Source: Laccaria trichodermophora
Lineage: Eukaryota > Basidiomycota > Agaricomycetes > Agaricales > Hydnangiaceae
NCBI GenBank assembly: GCA_018417955.1
Contig: JACTVC010000022.1
Coordinates: 868,001 to 932,000, forward strand
DNA length: 64,000 bases
Reading direction: 5' to 3'
Shown: in pieces, positions 20,219-30,197 of the stretch
Position numbering within the stretch: position 1 is the stretch's first letter
How the letters are laid out: each line of letters begins with the position of its first letter
Position numbers and translations under genes: made by a program
The notes under the pieces: model-generated
Database searches by the model: none
Seen by the model: only the letters and a program-made list of their open reading frames with translations
Told to the model about the DNA's origin: nothing

Positions 20219-22091
20219 CTACTCAAGCACAAGTGCCCTGTTGACACTCTCAACAAACTCCACCTTCAAACCACCTTTGTTGGTTGTGAACTTCTCGAAC
20301 CCGAGCAGCCTATGACCTTCAAGAGATCTAATATCTTCAAAGGTACCCTGTCTGATGAATTCAGACTCCCCTTCACCACCTGGGAAATCTCTATTACAAA
20401 AAAAAAAAAGAGTTAGGAATGACCAAGAATGGGATGAAAAACGTTCATACGGTGGTGGATGTCCTGAAAGAAAGTTCAGTTGCTGGTCTCTGAGGTAACT
20501 TGCACTACAATGACAAAAAAAAGATACAGAGATTATTTAAGAAAAAGACAATAGACAACTCACTTGTGAACCGTCAGTGGCACAGCAGGAATATACAAAA
20601 CCAAGGAATTGCCCAATCTCCTATGTTGCACTTCCACAGCATGAACGACATCACAGTGCCCTTTCAATTTTCCACAAATCAGTAACGAGGCGCACAAAAA
20701 ACAACAACAAAAGACCCACAATATACCTGATCCCCCGGCTCAACCCTAGGCACACTAACCATCATCCTCCCCAACTCCAAATGTGGATGAGTCTGTTCAT
20801 TCAACTCTTGCGTCTTCCTGACACTACTCCCCAGGAACCTCAGTCCATCAAGGTCGACTTCCCAATTCTCAAATTTGAGAGATGTGGAATGTGGGATTTT
20901 GGGATGGAAGAAGGGTCGGAGGATGGTGTATGCAGTGGAGAGGGAGAGCATGGGTAGGACATGGAGTGTCCCTTCATTTGGACCTGTGCTGGAGAGCAAC
21001 GTCCACCCTTGCCAGGCTTGAAAGATGGAGCATGTGTTGCTAACGTAGAGTGTAAATCAAAGATAGTGTAGATGGTTAAAAAGACATATGAAGCATGATA
21101 CAAATCCAACTTGGCCTCAACCCTCCCTGACACATCAAAAGGATCATGGCTCCTCCACAAACCTCCACCCCCCAATATCCTCCTCCACACCTCCTGATAC
21201 CCTGGGTCCTCCCGCCACTCAACACTCCCACCATCAACATGAGGCCCCAGCATAAACTTGGCATCCCCTGGCTGGCGGATCTGGAGTCTGTCAAAGTAGG
21301 ATAGGGGGATGTCAAGGCTTATGAGGGTGTTGAGGTTGGATGTATGCCAGAGGGAGAGGAGGAAGCGGTGGGTGTGAAGGATGGAGGGATGGGTGCATGC
21401 TTGGATTTGGGGTTTGGAATTGTAGATTTCAAAGATTTGGATGTTTTCTGGGGGGAAGCCTGGGTGGGATCTTGTATGAATGAAGGAGGGAAGAAGAGGG
21501 GGGAAGGATGCGTACCCTTGATGCAACTAGCATTTGTCGCTGTGTAGTCTTTGATTTCTTGCTTCCAGCAAAGCACTTCCTACCCCCATTGATCAGGATT
21601 ATGACCAGGATGGGACAAATAATGATACGAACCTCCTTAGGCACACCGCCAGTAACTACAACTGTCCCCACCTTTCTAATCCTGGAAATTTGCTCACTAG
21701 ACAATCCTTTCTCAATATCACCATAAGAAACTCTAGGAACAATCTATTGCTCTCAAGTTGTCAACTTCCTAACTCACAAGAAGATGACACAGCAAAAACT
21801 CACATCCAAACCAACAGTCGAGATCTCCTCAACTGCAGGACCAAGCTCAGCGATGACCTCTCTCCAACTCTCAACTAGTCCCTCATGGAAGATATCCCTC
21901 TTCAAACTTGTGAAGTGCTCTGGTAAGACGTTGTGTTCTTCCCTGGTAAGCGACGTAAAGATTGCAGTGATGGACCCTTCTTCCTTTGGTGCTCATCAGG
22001 ATCAAGCAGGGGCTGCCACAGATGCAAAATGACGATATTGAGAGAAGTTGGGTTGCACGGATTGGTTCAGGAATTTCAACCCTCTGTGCAT
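20219..22091 (-). pseudogene. DUF1479-family (2OG-Fe(II) oxygenase-like) gene with N-terminal nonsense codons
   Basis: From an ATG at 22091, minus, the frame reads a mitochondrial-presequence-like leader (MHRGLKFLNQSV, QYRHFASVAAPA). It then meets TGA-Ser-TGA-TGA (21993-22004) and continues in frame with EEGSITAIFTSLTREEHNVL and ESWREVIAELGPAVEEI. Further exons give KVGTVVVTGGVPKE, NIQIFEIYNSKPQIQ, SYFDRLQIRQPGDAKFMLGP, HVDGGS (probable metal-binding HxD), AWQGWTLLSSTGPNEGT, MVSVPRVEPGDQVY, then across a GTGGGT intron WHCDVVHAVE (distal His), and DFPGGEGESEFI, with a stop at 20219. All downstream splice joints can be made in frame, so only the leader is broken. The three TGA codons could each derive from CGA (Arg). 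If an unrecognised intron removes them the gene could be functional. Confidence 0.65.
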
Positions 22092-22309
22092 GGTGGTGGA
22101 ACACAGTTGGAGATAACAAGGTAAGAGAGAGATAGCCATTTCGCTGAGGAAGTCTCCATATTCATGACGTCTAGTAGATGGATAAGATGATGTAGTGCTA
22201 GTATGGTGAAATTCATCTGAGGTTTTTCTGCAAGCAATTTAGACACTCGGCCAATGCCAAACCTGAGACAACCCTCCTTCGTTCTTGTCCCTCCTTCCCA
22301 AATTCCTCA

Positions 22310-23731
22310 TGCCGACCATCTCAGAAGTTGCCATCAAGAAAGACAATTTGTGAGTTTTCACGTTTTTTGCCATTACATGATTGTTATATGGGCTATTTCA
22401 AGCCTCAGTCACTGATCATCCAAGCATGCAACAAGCCTGGGATGGAACTTTTTTTTCACTTACCATAATGAATGCAATCTCTCCTGGGTATGCGGGGGTA
22501 CGATGTTTGGTAGACTACTTCATCATCTCAAACACTCATTTTCATCACCAGGTTTAAATTTACAAAGGCACCCATCACTAACAATTGCAACACTCTACCG
22601 CTGGTTGGACATGCTTGACCAGGACAAATTTGAGCCTTGGTATGCACCATACAAGCTATGGCATGTAACGGTAACTGACAGTGAATGTGATGTCCTGTGT
22701 TATTCTGCTGTTTGCAATGAACCTCCTCTTGAACCCTCTTCTATGGAGCCTGTCCAGCCTGGAGACTATGCTGCTTACTCAGGTGCTTTCTCTTTTCTTT
22801 TACCCAAAAAGTATGGTGCTAACAAAATGGTGGGGTATAGAATCATATGATCATCAACTTTATAGGAGACACATTGATGGAAATGGTGTTGGAGAACCAT
22901 GGCCATCTTTCCATGAAAAAGAGTCTTGGCTAGGATCATCACTCTATGATCCTGATGGGGAATTCACAGTATCACAAGTGTGTTGCTTTTACCTTCTCTG
23001 CCTGCAAATGTGTGCTCAACACTCTTTATAAACTAGAATGTTATGAGCAATGAAATCATAGCTGCTGTCAAACAACATGACCTAGGAAAAGGCTTCCTAA
23101 CTGGTTCTATGACAAACATCCAGCTTTGTTGGATCATTCCACCTGTATGGGCAAATGATGTTTGTCTCTAACATATTTTTGCTTCTATTGATTGTAATGC
23201 TTCTGTCCAGTGCCATGACCCCAGTCAATACTTTGGCTGAGCTGAAGTTGTCAACACCTTCAAAGTCCCTGAAAATGTTGTCACCCTTGTGCAAGATCTG
23301 GTGGAACCCTTTACCAATAACAAGTTTGGGATTGATGTTGATGTATGTGATATTTCTGTATTGTCCACTCATCCTGCTCATCATTATTTCAGGATAATTA
23401 TAGAATTGTCATCTTTGAAGATCTCCAAACCACTCTTATCCAAAACAACACTCAATTGCCAATGTCTGGAGATCCAAAAGATGTCTTCTTTTGAGATCAC
23501 TTCAGGTGGTGCCTTGGAGTTAACTTCTTGGGTGGTGACATCAGGCAGGATTTTCCTGATAATGCTCAGGATTTGATGGACAAGGCCAGGGAGGAAGGGA
23601 TTCATTTGGAGGACCCAGAATGGCAAACATATCCTGGGACAAAGATTGTGGAAGTAATGATGGATCATAAGTTGGCATGGGATGCAGAAGAGGTGGAGCA
23701 AGACCCTGAAGAGCTACAGGTATCTTGGTAA
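22310..23731 (+). pseudogene. Degenerate or poorly resolved hypothetical gene
   Basis: Several plus-strand pieces look like exons of one protein: MPTISEVAIKKD at 22310, a block with TIATLYRWLDMLDQDKFEPW and VQPGDYAAYS at 22560-22790, GEPWPSFHEKESWLGSS at about 22890, TGSMTNIQLCWIIPPVWAND at about 23103-23160, VTLVQDLVEPF at about 23280, and LGGDIRQDFPDNAQDLMDKA to the stop at 23731. The middle resembles a HNH-like hypothetical family in agarics, but I cannot confirm it. Frames change between pieces and not all changes have clear splice sites, so I treat it as decayed. Function is unknown. Confidence 0.3.
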
Positions 23732-23979
23732 CATGGTTGCTAATTTTCATTATGAAGTTCCATGCCCATTAGTGATGTATATATTAATTTGTATGCATTC
23801 CATGTCAGGGCATTCATCAGGTGCACAATTGAACTATAATGATTTGGCATTTGGCCTATGGTCCATAGCACTACACAAATGGGTATGTTAGGCCCAATAA
23901 GTGTTTTTTTTTTCAGGGGCTTTGTGAATTTAGGGAAATCCAAAGCACCCATATGTGCAGATGGAATACATGTCCAGGG

Positions 23980-24220
23980 GATCTGCAGAATATCTGGTAT
24001 TTCTGAAGCAGTGGAATATCCAAAGAAGACACTGTGGAATGTCCAAAAGAAATAACTCCAGTCTCTGGATAAATGCTTGGGAAAATGTGGAATTTCTGAA
24101 CATCAATTGTTTGGAATATCTGAAAAAGACAGTGCAGGATAGCCAAAAAAATCAACCCTGGTGTCTGGATAAATATCATAGAAAAGTGAGGAATTCATGA
24201 AGCATCAATTGTGCAGAATA
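23980..24220. repeat. Degenerate ~105-bp tandem repeats, left part of a broken array
   Basis: Two copies of a unit share GTGTCTGGATAAAT, GGAATTTCTGAAGCATCAAT, and AATATCTGAAAAAGACA followed by an A-rich run. The array is cut at 24220 by the copia element and resumes at 29084. Confidence 0.65.
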
Positions 24221-24433
24221 TGTTGGAGCAGCAAGTATGAGGGGTAGTGGTTAAGTGAGAAGGTAATGAATTCAGGGACTCTCAGTCCCCCTTATATACT
24301 ACAAACATATGTAACTAGAATGTACTACAAATTACTACATACAATGTGAATGTGCTTCATAAGATGAGTGCGTGCGCAAAGCGTGCACAGCATTGGTGTA
24401 CCAGAGTTGCCGGTCTGCCTCAGCTATTCAACA
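24221..24433 (-). repeat. 3' LTR of the second copia element
   Basis: This is a 213-bp repeat that on the minus strand starts TGTTGAATAG and ends GCTCCAACA. It matches the other LTR except for one indel and 12 transitions, all in the part nearest 24345-24420. Confidence 0.95.
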
Positions 24434-26942
24434 CTCCCCTCAACTCTGCATTTAAGCCAATGCGAGAACTAAATCTCTTGTGGGCTGGGTGTGGTAGCAC
24501 CTTAGTAAATACATCAGCTAAATTGTCTTCTGATGCGCAGTGTTCTATTATGATAGAGTTGTCACTGAGCTGTTCACATACAAAATGATGTTGAATATCA
24601 ATATGCTTTGATTTTGAATGTGATCCTTGATTCTTTGAGAAATCAATTGCAGATTGATTGTCAATGTTCAGTAGTGTAGGTTTATTCTGTAATAAACCAA
24701 TTTCTGTCAATAAAGTGCAAAGCCATATCGCTTCACAGGTTGCTAGACTTGCAGCCATATATTCTGCTTCCATTGTAGATACCGTGACGGTGCGCTGTTT
24801 GCATGATGCCCATGATATGGGTGCGTTTCTGAATAAGAAAATATATCCCAATATAGATTTGCAATCAAGATTATCATTTCCCCAATTTGCATCTGAATAC
24901 CCTTCTAAAATTGGAATAGAGTTCCCACTGCCGTAGGTTATTCCATAGTTGCATGTTCCGTTTAAGTATCTGAATATGTGTTTGATTGCACTCCAGTGTG
25001 CAGGGCTCAGATTGCTTGTAAATTGACTTAGATGTTGTATGGTGTATGCAATGTCAGGTTGTGTGCCAATTGCCACATACATTAGTGAGCCAATTGCCAC
25101 TGCATATTGTGGAATTTTGTGATGTTCCCCTTCAGAACTTTTAGTTAATTTGATGTTAGGGTCCAGAGGCATTTTGACAGGTGTTGATTTGGTCATTCCA
25201 AATCTGTCCAAGATCTTTCCCACATATTGTGTTTGGGTTAGATGTATTGTGCCCTTCTTCAGATCTCTTTGAACTTCAAATCCTACAATTTGTTTAAGTT
25301 CTCCAAGGTCTGAGATGTCAAATTTTTGGCTGAATTCCTTCTTGAATTCTACCATGGCTTCGTTGTCAGAAGCTAAAATTATCATGTCATCAATGTGAAC
25401 TCCGATGATGACAACATTGTTCCTGATGTGCCTAATATAGACACATTGATCTGAGAATAGCTGCATAAAACCGAGTTGAATGAAAGTTTTGTTTAATTTT
25501 TCATTCCACACATGTCTGGACTGTCGTAGTCCATAGAGTGTTCTCTGTAATAATAATACTGAGTCTGTGCCATCCTCATATCTGGGGATTTGCCTCATGT
25601 ATATTTGTTCTTTGAGTTCACCATTTAGGTAGGCTCCCATGACGTCAACAATGTGGGTGACTAATCCATAAGTGGCAGCAATAGCTAATAATAGCTGTAA
25701 AGTATCGAGGTGCATCACTGGTGCAAAAGTCTCAAAGAAATCAATTCCAGGGATCTGTGAAAATCCTTTGGCAACTAATCTTGCTTTGTGCCATACGATT
25801 TTGCCTTCTGCATCGCGTTTTAGGTGGAATACCCATTTACAGTTGATAGCCACTCTATCTTTAGAGATCTTAACTTTGATGTATGTCCCTAGATTTTCCA
25901 ATTGATGGATTTCCACATCCATTGCCTTTTTCCATTCAGGCCAATCTGGACAGGATCTGGCTTCTTCAACATCTTTTGGATCATCATCCATTTTCGGCAC
26001 TTTTTCTGTAAGCATGGCATAATCATAAGTTGTCTCCATGTCTTGCAAAAAATTAGTTTCCTCTTCTGTGAGAACTGGTACCTGATGCTGCCATTCTCGA
26101 GGTCCTCTTGCTGCAGGATTATTTAAAAATCTGTAATGGAATGGTGATTTTTCAGCAACGCATGTAGACTTTTCTCGCATCAGGAGTGGAATCTTTGATG
26201 GCTTCAGAGTTTCAGTGATTGTACTATTATTAGTACTGATGTTCTCATCAGAAATTTTATCATCTGATGGGAGATTGTCTGATTGACTATTCTCCCCCTC
26301 AATCTCCATAGGACAATTGATTGGGACTTCCATGTCATCATAGTCATGTATTTCTGTGTCGTCTTTTGAGAAGACAACATTGTGCGAAGTTAAAATTTGG
26401 TTGCCATTCCAATAATGGTAACCTTTGGTGCTGTCATCAATGCCAACAAAAATGAATGGGCGTGATCTAGGGTCAAGTTTTCTATTTTTCTTGTCTTGTT
26501 GTAAAACCCAGCATTTGCGACCAAATTCTTGCAAATGTGCAATATTAGGTTTTTTGTTCCAGAATGTTTCGTCAGGGGTTTTATCATCCCTTAAGGCAGG
26601 TGTGGGAGAACGATTTCGGAGATAAGTAGCATATTTGACTGCTTCTGGCCAAAGATAGTAAGTGAGATGTGGATCTTGTGAATGTAACATAGCATGCGCC
26701 TCTGACACCACAGTGTGGTTGCCACATTCTGCAATTCCATTTTGTGAGGATGAGCATGCTGCTGTGACCTCGAGGAATATCCCATTGTCTAATAGATATT
26801 CCCTAAATTCATCTCCAATATATTCCCCTCCACCATCAACTCTAAGTTTCTTAAGTTTCCGGCCTGTTTGTGTTTCCACAAATGCCTTGTACTGTTTAAA
26901 CTTAGATAACGCCTCCAATTTCTTCTTGAGGAAATAGCGCAT
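24420..26942 (-). pseudogene. Copia Pol: integrase C-terminal part, reverse transcriptase and RNase H
   Basis: This is an open frame of about 840 codons. The integrase part keeps RVDGGGEYIGDEF (second Asp) and SSQNGIAECGNHT (Glu) of the D,D-35-E triad. The RT part starts near WPEWKKAMDVEIHQLE, with NCKWVFHLKRDAEGKI, ARLVAKGFSQIPGIDF, VDVMGAYLNGEL and the catalytic box HIDDMI, a variant of the usual YVDDM. RNase H keeps GYSDANWGND, VSTMEAEYMA, LLNIDNQSAI and KHIDIQHHFV. The frame continues through the polypurine tract into the LTR and stops at 24420. It is in frame with the upstream integrase piece and separated from it by TGA (26946-26948), where Trp or similar is expected. It encodes the enzymes that copy and integrate the element; in this copy they cannot be made as one polyprotein. 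Confidence 0.9.
24434..24445 (-). promoter_or_regulatory. Polypurine tract
   Basis: On the minus strand GTTGAGGGGAG immediately precedes the 3' LTR. This is the expected place and composition for the plus-strand primer of reverse transcription. Confidence 0.6.
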
Positions 26943-26945
26943 TGA

Positions 26946-27617
26946 TCAGTGGGATTTCCCATCAGTGAATGTGATAAAATACTTTTCTGCCCCTATTCCA
27001 GTAGTCTGTGCAGGTCCCCAGATGTCAGATACTGTTAAATCACTGATCTCAGCAATTTCTGTCTTTGATTCTTGTGGATACAGCATGATGTGCTGTTTTG
27101 CAAGAATGCATGCTGGACATTGTTCTGTTGCTGGAACACTTTCACCAACTTCCATACCAGTAACCATTCCCTTTGACTTCAATTGTTTAATCGAAGCCAT
27201 ATTCAAATGTCCCATAATTCTATGCCATTCATCCCATGTGTGTGTGTTTACTTTTGTTGAGTAAGTGTGGTCTTGTTTGGTTGAGACCTTGACATCCATA
27301 AGGTACAGATTCAAGATCTTGATACCTTTTGCCATAATTGTTTGATTTGGCACCCTGAATCTCACGTCCTCGTCTGAAAATAGAACTTGTATGTTGGCGC
27401 TTGTAACATGCCCAAGTGAAATGAGATTGTGTGGCACTTTCAGGACATATAGCACATTTTTGAGAGTGATAGGATAGGCTTTCCCATTAACATTAGAGAT
27501 TAGCCTTATTGTACCCATCCCTTCTACTGGTTGATTTCCTAGTCCCTTAACAAAATGGTTTGATGTTGGAGTATATTCACTAAAATAACTCCTTTCCGTT
27601 GAGATATGGGAAGTACA
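26946..27617 (-). pseudogene. Copia Pol: protease remainder and integrase N-terminal part
   Basis: Starting right after the solo LTR, the frame reads CTSHISTERSYF (protease just after its active site), the protease body (GMGTIRLISNVNGKAYP, LKNVLYVLKVPHNLIS) and the integrase zinc-binding HHCC region (WHRIMGHLN ... CPACILAKQ). It ends with SDIWGPAQTTGIGAEKYF and TFTDGKSH, then TGA. The Asp in SDIWGP is the first catalytic residue. It joins the 24420-26942 frame without a shift. Confidence 0.9.
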
Positions 27618-27622
27618 CACTG

Positions 27623-27933
27623 TGTGATATAAGGGAATGCCCAGAGGCCATAGTCAAACAGTGGTATATAGCTAGATTTGGATATCTTACATAATATATT
27701 GATCTTTTGTCTTGAACCACCATCTTGTCAGCAGTCTTGCCATCCTCTTGCACTACATGTAGTGCTTTGTATATCTGTACTTCCTACAGTATGCATAATC
27801 ATGTTGGGCCAGCTGAGTATCTTGTAACTGCTCATTGCTCACTTATGGGTGTTGATCCCAGATCCACCCATTCTTGCCTCCTCCTTCCCTCTTGGCTTCA
27901 GCTATGTGAGAAGTTCAGAGTGAACACTTCACA
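27623..27933. repeat. Solo LTR of an unrelated retrotransposon inside the copia protease gene
   Basis: This 311-bp block starts TGTGATATAA and ends CTTCACA, with 5-bp inverted termini TGTGA/TCACA. The perfect duplication CACTG (27618-27622 and 27934-27938) flanks it. It interrupts the host protease between the DS of its active site and CTSH. It has no internal ORF and contains TATATA-type sequence near 27665-27700. The structure is that of a solo LTR left by recombination. Confidence 0.85.
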
Positions 27934-27938
27934 CACTG

Positions 27939-28782
27939 AGTCTGCTAACCATGAGTTAGCTGTAAGCGAAGCAAATGCCATTTCAGGTGTGCCATCAATT
28001 CCTGCAAAAGTGAAATCATCAATGATTTCATTTGCACATGCTCCCCTGAACTTTGACTTCTTGTGATGCTTCTTGTTTGATTGATCATTAGATTTAGATT
28101 GGCAATCTGCTTGTATATGGCCATGTTTGCCACATCCATAGCAAATTATTTTCAAATTGTATTTCTTCTTGCCCCATTTGGCAGCTAGGGCAGTATCATC
28201 AGTGCCCTGAATTTTGAGCTGTCTATCGTGCTCAAGGATTCTGGCAATCAGTTGCGGCGCATTTTTAAGCGCAGATGTATCGATAGATGAAATATAGTTG
28301 TTCCAGCTATCTGGTAATGATGTAAGTAGAATAATAGAGAATTCTGAGTCCTCTATTTTCTGTCCAAGATTTTGCAATTCTTCCTGATATACTCTCAGGG
28401 TCCTGATGTGATCTTTGATGCCAGTGCCATCATCACACTTGGCCCGAAATAGCTTCCGGCGGGCAAGGACAATTCCTAATGGCCCTTGAGCTTCCAATAA
28501 GCTCTTCAATGTATCCCAAGCTTCTTTTGACGATTTTGAGCTAGCTATGTAAACCAGTAATTTATCTGCTACTTGTAATCTTATCATCGATAAAGCTGTC
28601 CTGTCCTTCTTATCCCATGCTGGTTTCTGGTTGGCATCTGATGGTGCCGTTCCAGGATCGACATATTCCCATAGACCTTGATCTGTCAAGATGTCTGTCA
28701 TCTTGATTTTCCATACCACATAATTGTCCATGCCTTTAAGTGGCTCAATTCAGTAAACATTCGATGATCCTGTGGTCTCCAT
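27939..28782 (-). pseudogene. Copia Gag and start of protease, broken by TGA and by the solo LTR
   Basis: The expected start is the ATG at 28782 (METTGSSNVY), but codon 11 is TGA (28750-28752) where Arg (CGA) is likely. A downstream ATG at 28731 (MDNYVVWKIKM) could restart. The Gag body contains WEYVDPGTAPSDANQKPAWD, KEAWDTLKSLLEAQGPLG and LLTSLPDSWNNYISSI, then the CCHC knuckle CYGCGKHGHIQADC, and finally NSWLADS, the beginning of the protease, where the solo LTR cuts in. Confidence 0.9.
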
Positions 28783-28853
28783 TGCTGTTATGTAATCAAT
28801 AAGATAAAGGCTGATGAGAGCGAAGTAAGATGTGTAGTTTGTATAATGTTTAG

Positions 28854-28871
28854 GGCTCGGGGCCCATAACC
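28854..28871 (-). promoter_or_regulatory. Putative primer binding site of the second copia element
   Basis: GGTTATGGGCCCCGAGCC on the minus strand directly follows the 5' LTR end. It shares its first 15 bases, apart from one indel, with the site of the unrelated left copia element (1394-1411). Confidence 0.55.
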
Positions 28872-29083
28872 TGTTGGAGCAGCAAGTATGAGGGGTAGTG
28901 GTTAAGTGAGAGGTAATGAATTCAGGGACTCTCAGTCCCCCTTATATACTACAAACATATGTAACTAGAATGTACTACAAATTACTACATACAACGTGAA
29001 TGTGCTTCATAAGACGAGTGCATGTGCAAAGCGCGCACAGCATTGGCATACTGGAGTTGCCAGTCCACCTCAGCTATTCAACA
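28872..29083 (-). repeat. 5' LTR of the second copia element
   Basis: This 212-bp LTR pairs with 24221-24433. It is followed by the target duplication GAATA. Confidence 0.95.
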
Positions 29084-29314
29084 GAATATGCAAAGAAAAC
29101 ACTGCAGAATATATGAAAAAAAAAAAAACCTTAGTGTCCATATAAATGGTCAGGAAAATGCAGAATTTCTGAAGCATCATTTACTTGGAAAAGACTGTGG
29201 AACAGCCAAAAAAGCAACCTTAGTGTCTGGACAGATGTTGTGAAAAAATGTGGAATTCCTGAAGCACCAATTTATATATCCCCAGGATGTGTGGAACATC
29301 TGAAAAAAATACAA
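29084..29314. repeat. Degenerate ~105-bp tandem repeats, middle part of the broken array
   Basis: Two further units continue the pattern (GTGTCTGGACAGATGTTGTG, TGCAGAATTTCTGAAGCATC). They end at a TA where the next DNA element is inserted. Confidence 0.65.
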
Positions 29315-29316
29315 TA

Positions 29317-30190
29317 GCCACATTCAAAATTGGCTGATTATTTTTATAGGCTGATCCTGATCTATTCTTCTGCTTCAGTCTGGTGAACAATGTCATGTTG
29401 TGGTCTAAAGTGGATGACTGGCTCCTGCCACAGGTGTGGATATTTCCAAATTCAAACATCCATGGTGGCAAACACGGGCCACTACAGGAGACTAGCATAC
29501 TAGGATGCTGTAAAATGAAAAACAAATGAAAAGAAAGAATAAGGGATGGAGCAAGGATGGAGGGTGGGGGAGAAAAAAGAGCAGTGGCATGTACTGCAAG
29601 CATGCTGTGAGATCAATGAAGAAGGAAGAGAGACAAGGAGTGGCTCTCGGACACAAGGTGACAAGTGTGTGCATGATCATGTGAACAGACAATCCCCTCT
29701 GCTCTTGATAGACTGCATTCAACTCATTTGAACATTTCATGTTGATGTTGCTCCTTTAGCTCAGAAAATATTCAGACTCTGAATGATGGCTTCTCATGCA
29801 ACATCCTCACTGCCCAAGCCTTTGCACACAATCCTCAACATTGCCCTAAGTCTCTCATCATCATTGAATACAACGAGCTCACCTCTTTTGCCTAAAACTT
29901 CTTTTCTTTTCTTTTGTCTACTTAAAATAGCAGGCAGTATATTATTACAGAATTTATAGTACCAAATGATTTCTATTAAAAATGTTTATAAAATGCAGGC
30001 TCATCATGCTTGACAGCAAAGGGCACTGTCAGGAAGCATCAGGATGATGTCCATCAGTGTGTGACAGTGTGGAAGGGTTTGATCTTGCATAAGAACCAAT
30101 CATTCAGAGTCTGAATATTTTCTTAGGTAAAGGACCAGCATCAATGTCAGGATTAACCCATCAAAATAATTGGCCAACTTTGAATGTGGC
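29317..30190. mobile_element. TA-flanked DNA element with long inverted ends, left end itself interrupted
   Basis: Left GCCACATTCAAAATTGGC and reversed right GCCACATTCAAAGTTGGC are flanked by TA (29315-29316, 30191-30192). The right arm continues through ATCCTGA and TCCTTTACCTAAGAAAATAT to a palindrome ATTCAGAGTCTGAAT. The left arm has the same order, but about 370 bp of foreign sequence (about 29360-29735) separates its outer and inner halves; the inner half lies at 29753-29790. No coding signal. Confidence 0.65.
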
Positions 30191-30197
30191 TAATCTA

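Larger units (their letters stand above)
24221..29083 (-). mobile_element. Complete but inactiv ated Ty1/copia retrotransposon with both LTRs and target duplication
   Basis: LTRs at 24221-24433 and 28872-29083 flank a minus-strand Gag-Pol. The 5-bp target duplication GAATA is perfect (24216-24220 and 29084-29088). Gag, protease, integrase, reverse transcriptase and RNase H occur in the copia order. Damage: TGA at Gag codon 11, a solo LTR in the protease, and TGA before the second part of integrase. It is inserted in a ~105-bp tandem repeat array. Confidence 0.95.

Noticed and set aside
27623..27933. hAT-type insertion with an 8-bp duplication CAGTGTGT
   Set aside because: Reading the ends as TGTGA/TCACA with a 5-bp CAGTG/CACTG duplication gives proper LTR termini; no hAT inverted repeat exists.
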